From positions 1 to 35,059 of the forward strand of contig JANYFB010000098.1 of NCBI GenBank assembly GCA_025362955.1: DNA of 35,059 nt, written 5' to 3'. The notes below the pieces were generated by a model. That model saw nothing but the letters and a program-made list of their open reading frames with translations. It had not been told where the DNA came from and made no database searches. Shown piece after piece: positions 31,548 to 35,059 of this stretch. This DNA comes from Akkermansiaceae bacterium (GTDB taxonomy: Bacteria; Verrucomicrobiota; Verrucomicrobiia; Verrucomicrobiales; Akkermansiaceae). A program made the translations under genes and the position numbers. The first letter of the stretch is position 1, and every line of letters begins with the position of its first letter.

Positions 31548-33893
31548 CTATTTTCTAGTTGCGGAGGTGATGGTCACCGAACCAGCCGTCAATCCGGGAG
31601 AAGATGCTGTTAGGATAATGTCACCGGTCATCCCGGTTGCTTTCACGAATGCGACGCACTCGCCCTGAAAAGCGTGACGAGAGGGAGCTTGGAAGAGTTC
31701 ATGGCTCGCGTTATCACCATTGTCCACTGCGGCAATGACACCGGAAGCAGATACTTTGAAATCGATCAAATCACTCGCACGAGGAATCTCAACGCCTTTG
31801 TCATCGACGATTTTGGCACGCACAATTGCCACCTCATTCCAGTCAGCAGAGAGTTTCTTAGTTTCCGTCAGCAGCATAATTTTCGCCGGTTTTCCGGCGG
31901 TTTGCAATTCTTCGGTGGCGACGATTCGTCCGTCGTTTTTAGCAACGGCCTTCAAGGTTCCCGGAGCGAAGGAAACCTTCCAAGTGCGGGCTGATGCGTC
32001 TGCGTTAAGAGGTTTCATCCCGAGTGATTTGCCATTGAGGAATAATTCCACCTCCTTGGCGTTAGAGTATATTTCCACCTGCTCGTCGTGGGTTTGCAGG
32101 TTCTGTGGCGTCCAATCGGAGAACAATACCTGAGTGTGGCGTTCTTCCGCACCGTAACCGGGATCAGCAGGCATTTCATCGGTGTTGGAAAGGCGGCGGG
32201 CGATGGCGACCATCGGCACGTCGCTCCACCAGCTCTGGCGTTCGCGAGCAAGCGGGCGGATCGTGCCGGTGCGGTCGAGCAATCCAGAGCCGTGACCGAT
32301 GATCGGCCAGTGGCGAGATTCACCCAGGTAATCGATGCCCGTCCATAGAAACTGCCCGGCGTAAGGCGGATTGTCGCGGAGCGCGAGCCACGCCTTGCGG
32401 TCGTGCCCATTTTCCGTACCGACGATTTTTCGCGTGGGTTTCTGGACGTGGGCGGCAATGATTTCCTGCTCCCGATAGTTCTGGCCGACGACATCTAGAA
32501 TATCCGCTAGGCCATTGTCGTAGTCATGGCTGACGTTTGGTCGAAACAATGCTTGGGTAACGGGTCGGGTGGGATCGGCGGCGTGCGCGACTTCCACCAG
32601 ACCTGCTAGAATGGGCTTGGCGCTTTCCGGATGTGGGGTGTCGTGAATTTCATTTCCGACGCTGTAAAGAATGATGCACGCATGGTTTCGATCACGAAGA
32701 ATCGCATCCCGCTCGTCGATCTTTGACCATTCCTTGAAAAATAAATGATAGTCGGAAGGATTTTTTGCCACCGTCCAGCAGTCAAACATTTCATCCATCA
32801 CGACAAATCCCATGCGGTCGCACAGGTCTAAAAAGTCTGGAGAGGGTGGGGTATGGGCAGTGCGGATCGCATTCACGCCGACGGTTTTCAGGTTTTTCAA
32901 GCGATCTTCCCAAATGGAAAGCGGAACTGCGGCACCGAATGCGCCACCGTCCGCGTGCAGACAGACGCCCTTGAGTTTGAAATTTTTACCATTCAACCAA
33001 AACCCGGTTTCTGGCTCAAATCGTGCGGAACGGACTCCTAACAATGTAGTATGGGTATCGACGACTCCGGTTCCGGCGCGGAGCTCGCTGACGACCGTGT
33101 AAAGGTGCGGGGCATCCAAATCCCATAACTGTGGAGAGGCGAGAATGAGTTGCTGTGCGACATTTTCATTGCCGCTGGCTGCTAGATTTACGCCGGTTTC
33201 CATCATCCCGGCGACTTTCTTGTCAGCAGAGAGGAGCGTGGTCCTCACAATCACTTTCCCGGTGACTTGGGTTTGATTTGTGATGGCAGTAGAGATTTTC
33301 ACCGTGGCCTTCTGAGGTGAAACATCCGGGGTGGAAACGAAAACTCCGTTTTCAATGATATGCACCGGATGGGTCACTAACAGCCGAACGTGCCGGTAAA
33401 TTCCCGCGCCAGAATACCAGCGGGAGGCAGGTTGGGCTGAGGTATCAGTGCGGACGGCGATGACGTTTTCCCCGCTTGGCTTGAGGTGGGATGTTAGGTC
33501 ATAACTGAAGCCGACATAGCCAGTCGGGCGGTGGCCGAGGTGGAATCCGTTGATCCAGACGTCGCTGTTTTGCATCACGCCGTCGAATTGAATTGCGACG
33601 CTCCCGGGATTGGCGGGGAGTGTGAAATGCTTTCGATACCATGCGATGCCGCTGGGCATGAAAGCGCCCGCGCCGCCGGTGGGGTTGGTTTCAGCGAACG
33701 GTCCTTCGATGCTCCAGTCGTGCGGCAGCTTCACGGATGCCCACTTTGTTTCATTTTGTGATATCGCCTCCGCTCCCGCTTGCTCTCCGCGGAAAAATTT
33801 CCAGTCTTGTTCAAAATCCGTGATTTCTGGCGCCGCACACAAAAGCGGTGCCGCAGATAGCATCGCTGCTAGAATACGCATGGTATCATTCAT
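31548..33893 (-). CDS. exported glycoside hydrolase family 2 beta-galactosidase-like enzyme
   Basis: A 781-residue protein with a signal peptide (about 1-20). It shows standard GH2 domains: jelly roll (about 25-175, 'VKLPHDWSIEGPF', 'WYRKHFTLP', 'VWINGFHLGHRPTGYVGF'), Ig-like domain, TIM barrel (about 295-600, 'LKGVCLHADGGAFGAA', 'VNAIRTAHTPPSPDFLDLCD'), a DUF4982-like region and a C-terminal Ig-like domain. Acid/base E415 is in 'ILYSVGNEIHDT' and the nucleophile E494 in 'RKIVGTENGHD', both canonical, unlike the other GH2 of this cluster. Galactosidase activity is the likely role. It is the first gene of the operon; the leader (33894-33979) holds its promoter. GGGA about 5 bp before the ATG is the only near-Shine-Dalgarno I saw in the cluster. 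Confidence 0.93.
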   Translation of the reverse strand: MNDTMRILAAMLSAAPLLCAAPEITDFEQDWKFFRGEQAGAEAISQNETKWASVKLPHDWSIEGPFAETNPTGGAGAFMPSGIAWYRKHFTLPANPGSVAIQFDGVMQNSDVWINGFHLGHRPTGYVGFSYDLTSHLKPSGENVIAVRTDTSAQPASRWYSGAGIYRHVRLLVTHPVHIIENGVFVSTPDVSPQKATVKISTAITNQTQVTGKVIVRTTLLSADKKVAGMMETGVNLAASGNENVAQQLILASPQLWDLDAPHLYTVVSELRAGTGVVDTHTTLLGVRSARFEPETGFWLNGKNFKLKGVCLHADGGAFGAAVPLSIWEDRLKNLKTVGVNAIRTAHTPPSPDFLDLCDRMGFVVMDEMFDCWTVAKNPSDYHLFFKEWSKIDERDAILRDRNHACIILYSVGNEIHDTPHPESAKPILAGLVEVAHAADPTRPVTQALFRPNVSHDYDNGLADILDVVGQNYREQEIIAAHVQKPTRKIVGTENGHDRKAWLALRDNPPYAGQFLWTGIDYLGESRHWPIIGHGSGLLDRTGTIRPLARERQSWWSDVPMVAIARRLSNTDEMPADPGYGAEERHTQVLFSDWTPQNLQTHDEQVEIYSNAKEVELFLNGKSLGMKPLNADASARTWKVSFAPGTLKAVAKNDGRIVATEELQTAGKPAKIMLLTETKKLSADWNEVAIVRAKIVDDKGVEIPRASDLIDFKVSASGVIAAVDNGDNASHELFQAPSRHAFQGECVAFVKATGMTGDIILTASSPGLTAGSVTITSATRK

Positions 33894-33974
33894 ATCATTC
33901 CCGAAGTGTTGGGTTGTTAGAAAGTAAACACCCGGAAAGGTGACGGAGTTGCACTGATGTTATAAAGTCCCGAC

Positions 33975-34015
33975 AAAAAGTGGCGGACTCTTCCGCTTGG
34001 GAAGGAGTCCGCCAC
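33975..34015 (-). terminator. rho-independent terminator of the beta-strand-repeat adhesin gene
   Basis: On the minus strand, starting 16 bp past the stop codon, a GC-rich stem GTGGCGGACTC (paired with GAGTCCGCCAC), extended by TTCC/GGAA with one bulged base, closes a five-base loop and is followed by TTTTTG (plus strand AAAAA at 33975-33979). This isolates the glycan-degradation operon from the upstream adhesin transcript. Confidence 0.88.
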
Positions 34016-34030
34016 GATGGGGATATCTGA

Positions 34031-35059
34031 TTAAGGTTGCTTGGTCACAATGAGACGGGCGAACAGATCCGTAACACCCACCGGAATGGGGATGGTGACG
34101 GTAACGGTTTCGGTAGTGCCATTGTCCACCACTCCGGTCATCCCGGCGGTGGCGGTGGTCCAGCTTCCAATATCGAGAGTTGAAGAATACTCGACCGTTG
34201 GAATAAAGCCTGCGGTAACGGCCTCTTTCAAGCGGGTGTAAGTGAAGATCAGGTTTGTCCCCGACGTCACCGAGGTGGGCAGGTTGGATTGTGCACCGTT
34301 GGCAGGACTGCTCGAGAGGAGATATTCCACCATGTTTGCTACGCCGTCGGAATCAGGGTCGGCAAGGTGTCCAATGATCGCAGGATTGGTTGAGCCGGGA
34401 TAGAAGCCCAAGATCCAGTTCTCATAAGGATCGGAACCGACCTGCAGTTTTCCAGTTCCGGTGAAGAGTGTGCTGGTGTGAGCGGCCCCGGAAGTGGGTG
34501 AGCCCCAAGTCCCGGTTAATTGCTGAACTCCGTCGATGAAGAGCTTGGCCACTGTGTCGATGCCGACGTATGGTAAGTCCAATACCGTGTTGGTTGTAAG
34601 TAGGACACTCGAAGTGTCTGCTAGAGATGTCGCTGTCGGCAAGCTCAGCGTGCCGCCTAGGACAGTGGTATCTCCGGTGTAAGTGGGAGCGACCGAAAGA
34701 ACCATCGTTCCCACGCCGGACTTGGTGAGTCCGCTCGCTACGGGAGCAAAAGGTGTCACCGCACCTGGGAAGTCGGCCAAGGGAACAGAAACCGTGAGAT
34801 CGGTTGCCACGCTGCTAGTTATATCTGGGACGTTAAACGTCGTGGAGTTGCCAGCCACCACGTCACCGACGTTGATCACGGAGTTTGCCGCTGCGGTTTT
34901 TGTAATGATCGAAGCAACCGTGCCGCCGATTGTGACGGTTCCTTTAAGTCCAAAGGCGCCGAAGTTAGTATTGATCGAACCACCGTCAGCTCGTAACTCG
35001 CCGCCATTGATTTTGAGATTCCAAGTCGCGTTGAAACTGCCGTTGCTGGTCACCAGACC
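34031..35059 (-). CDS. autotransporter-associated beta-strand-repeat surface protein, C-terminal part
   Basis: The frame is open to the right edge, so only the last 342 residues or so are seen; these proteins often exceed 1000 residues. A complete PF12951-type repeat is visible: 'GLTKSGVGTMVLSVAPTYTG' followed by DTTVLGGTLSL, with a degenerate partner before it ('LKINGGELRADGGSI'). After 'LFTGTGKLQVG' comes the Verrucomicrobiota-type tail: 'YENWILGFYPG', 'ADPDSDGVANMVEYLL' (calcium-binding-like DxDxDG), then a beta-rich end finishing 'DLFARLIVTKQP'. There is no PEP-CTERM motif and no outer-membrane barrel, so attachment is unclear. The Ser/Thr/Gly-rich, lysine-poor composition fits an exposed adhesin. 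It is followed by a strong terminator. Confidence 0.85.
   Translation of the reverse strand, partial: GLVTSNGSFNATWNLKINGGELRADGGSINTNFGAFGLKGTVTIGGTVASIITKTAAANSVINVGDVVAGNSTTFNVPDITSSVATDLTVSVPLADFPGAVTPFAPVASGLTKSGVGTMVLSVAPTYTGDTTVLGGTLSLPTATSLADTSSVLLTTNTVLDLPYVGIDTVAKLFIDGVQQLTGTWGSPTSGAAHTSTLFTGTGKLQVGSDPYENWILGFYPGSTNPAIIGHLADPDSDGVANMVEYLLSSSPANGAQSNLPTSVTSGTNLIFTYTRLKEAVTAGFIPTVEYSSTLDIGSWTTATAGMTGVVDNGTTETVTVTIPIPVGVTDLFARLIVTKQP

Noticed and set aside
21455-33893. Marine sulfated-fucan locus
   Set aside because: GH29 alone would allow it, but there is no sulfatase, while PL10 and CE12 families point to pectin.
1-35059. Insertion sequences, prophage genes, riboswitches
   Set aside because: No transposase, integrase, structural phage gene or recognisable riboswitch core was seen.

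Overview
The window looks like a chromosomal segment of a free-living, polysaccharide-degrading member of the Verrucomicrobiota, probably Verrucomicrobiae. The evidence is indirect: a GldF/GldG-type ABC exporter followed by a DUF4340 protein, a secreted FecR-domain protein with no sigma/TonB partner, an autotransporter-associated beta-strand-repeat adhesin ending in a DxDxDG-type segment, a glycan-degradation cluster with no SusC/SusD pair, and starts that almost never carry a Shine-Dalgarno sequence. No taxonomic marker gene is present, so this is inference.

Layout. (1) Positions 1-4111, plus strand: the end of a GldF-like permease, a GldG-like auxiliary protein and a DUF4340 membrane protein, forming one exporter operon. 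(2) 4089-10149, minus strand: trpA, an Aas-like acyl-ACP/acyl-CoA synthetase with a degenerate acyltransferase domain, a PhoR/PhoB-type two-component pair, and a left-handed beta-helix (GlmU C-terminal-like) protein. Two opposed arrays of degenerate heptamers lie between trpA and the synthetase. (3) 10447-12528, plus strand: a CHASE2-adenylate/guanylate cyclase. (4) 12603-21064, minus strand: a DUF3307 membrane protein, a secreted FecR-domain protein, a two-module AsnC/siroheme-decarboxylase-like protein, a glycosyltransferase-HAD fusion, a GNAT acetyltransferase and a large M16 zinc peptidase. (5) 21216-21302: tRNA-Leu(CAG). (6) 21455-33893, minus strand: eight consecutive exported carbohydrate-active enzymes, seven of them with intergenic gaps of 0-18 bp. 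In transcription order they are GH2, sialate O-acetylesterase-type SGNH, GH29 alpha-L-fucosidase, a second GH2, two CE12-like rhamnogalacturonan acetylesterases, PL10 pectate lyase and GH43. (7) 34031-35059, minus strand: the C-terminal part of a beta-strand-repeat surface protein, closed by a strong rho-independent terminator.

How it works together. Region 6 reads as a pectin / rhamnogalacturonan utilisation locus: esterases remove acetyl groups, PL10 cuts the polygalacturonate backbone, and GH2, GH29 and GH43 trim galactosyl/uronosyl, fucosyl and arabinosyl side groups outside the cytoplasm. Two of its enzymes lack a canonical catalytic residue (the GH2 at 25863-28424 and the CE12 at 24919-25860), which are the most testable oddities. 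Other points worth following are the GT-B/HAD fusion with a dehalogenase-like DxY motif, a cyclase with His in place of the substrate-selecting Lys, a hairpin over the response-regulator start codon, and a consistent G-TTA-G codon context. I found no CRISPR array, insertion sequence, phage module or rRNA.
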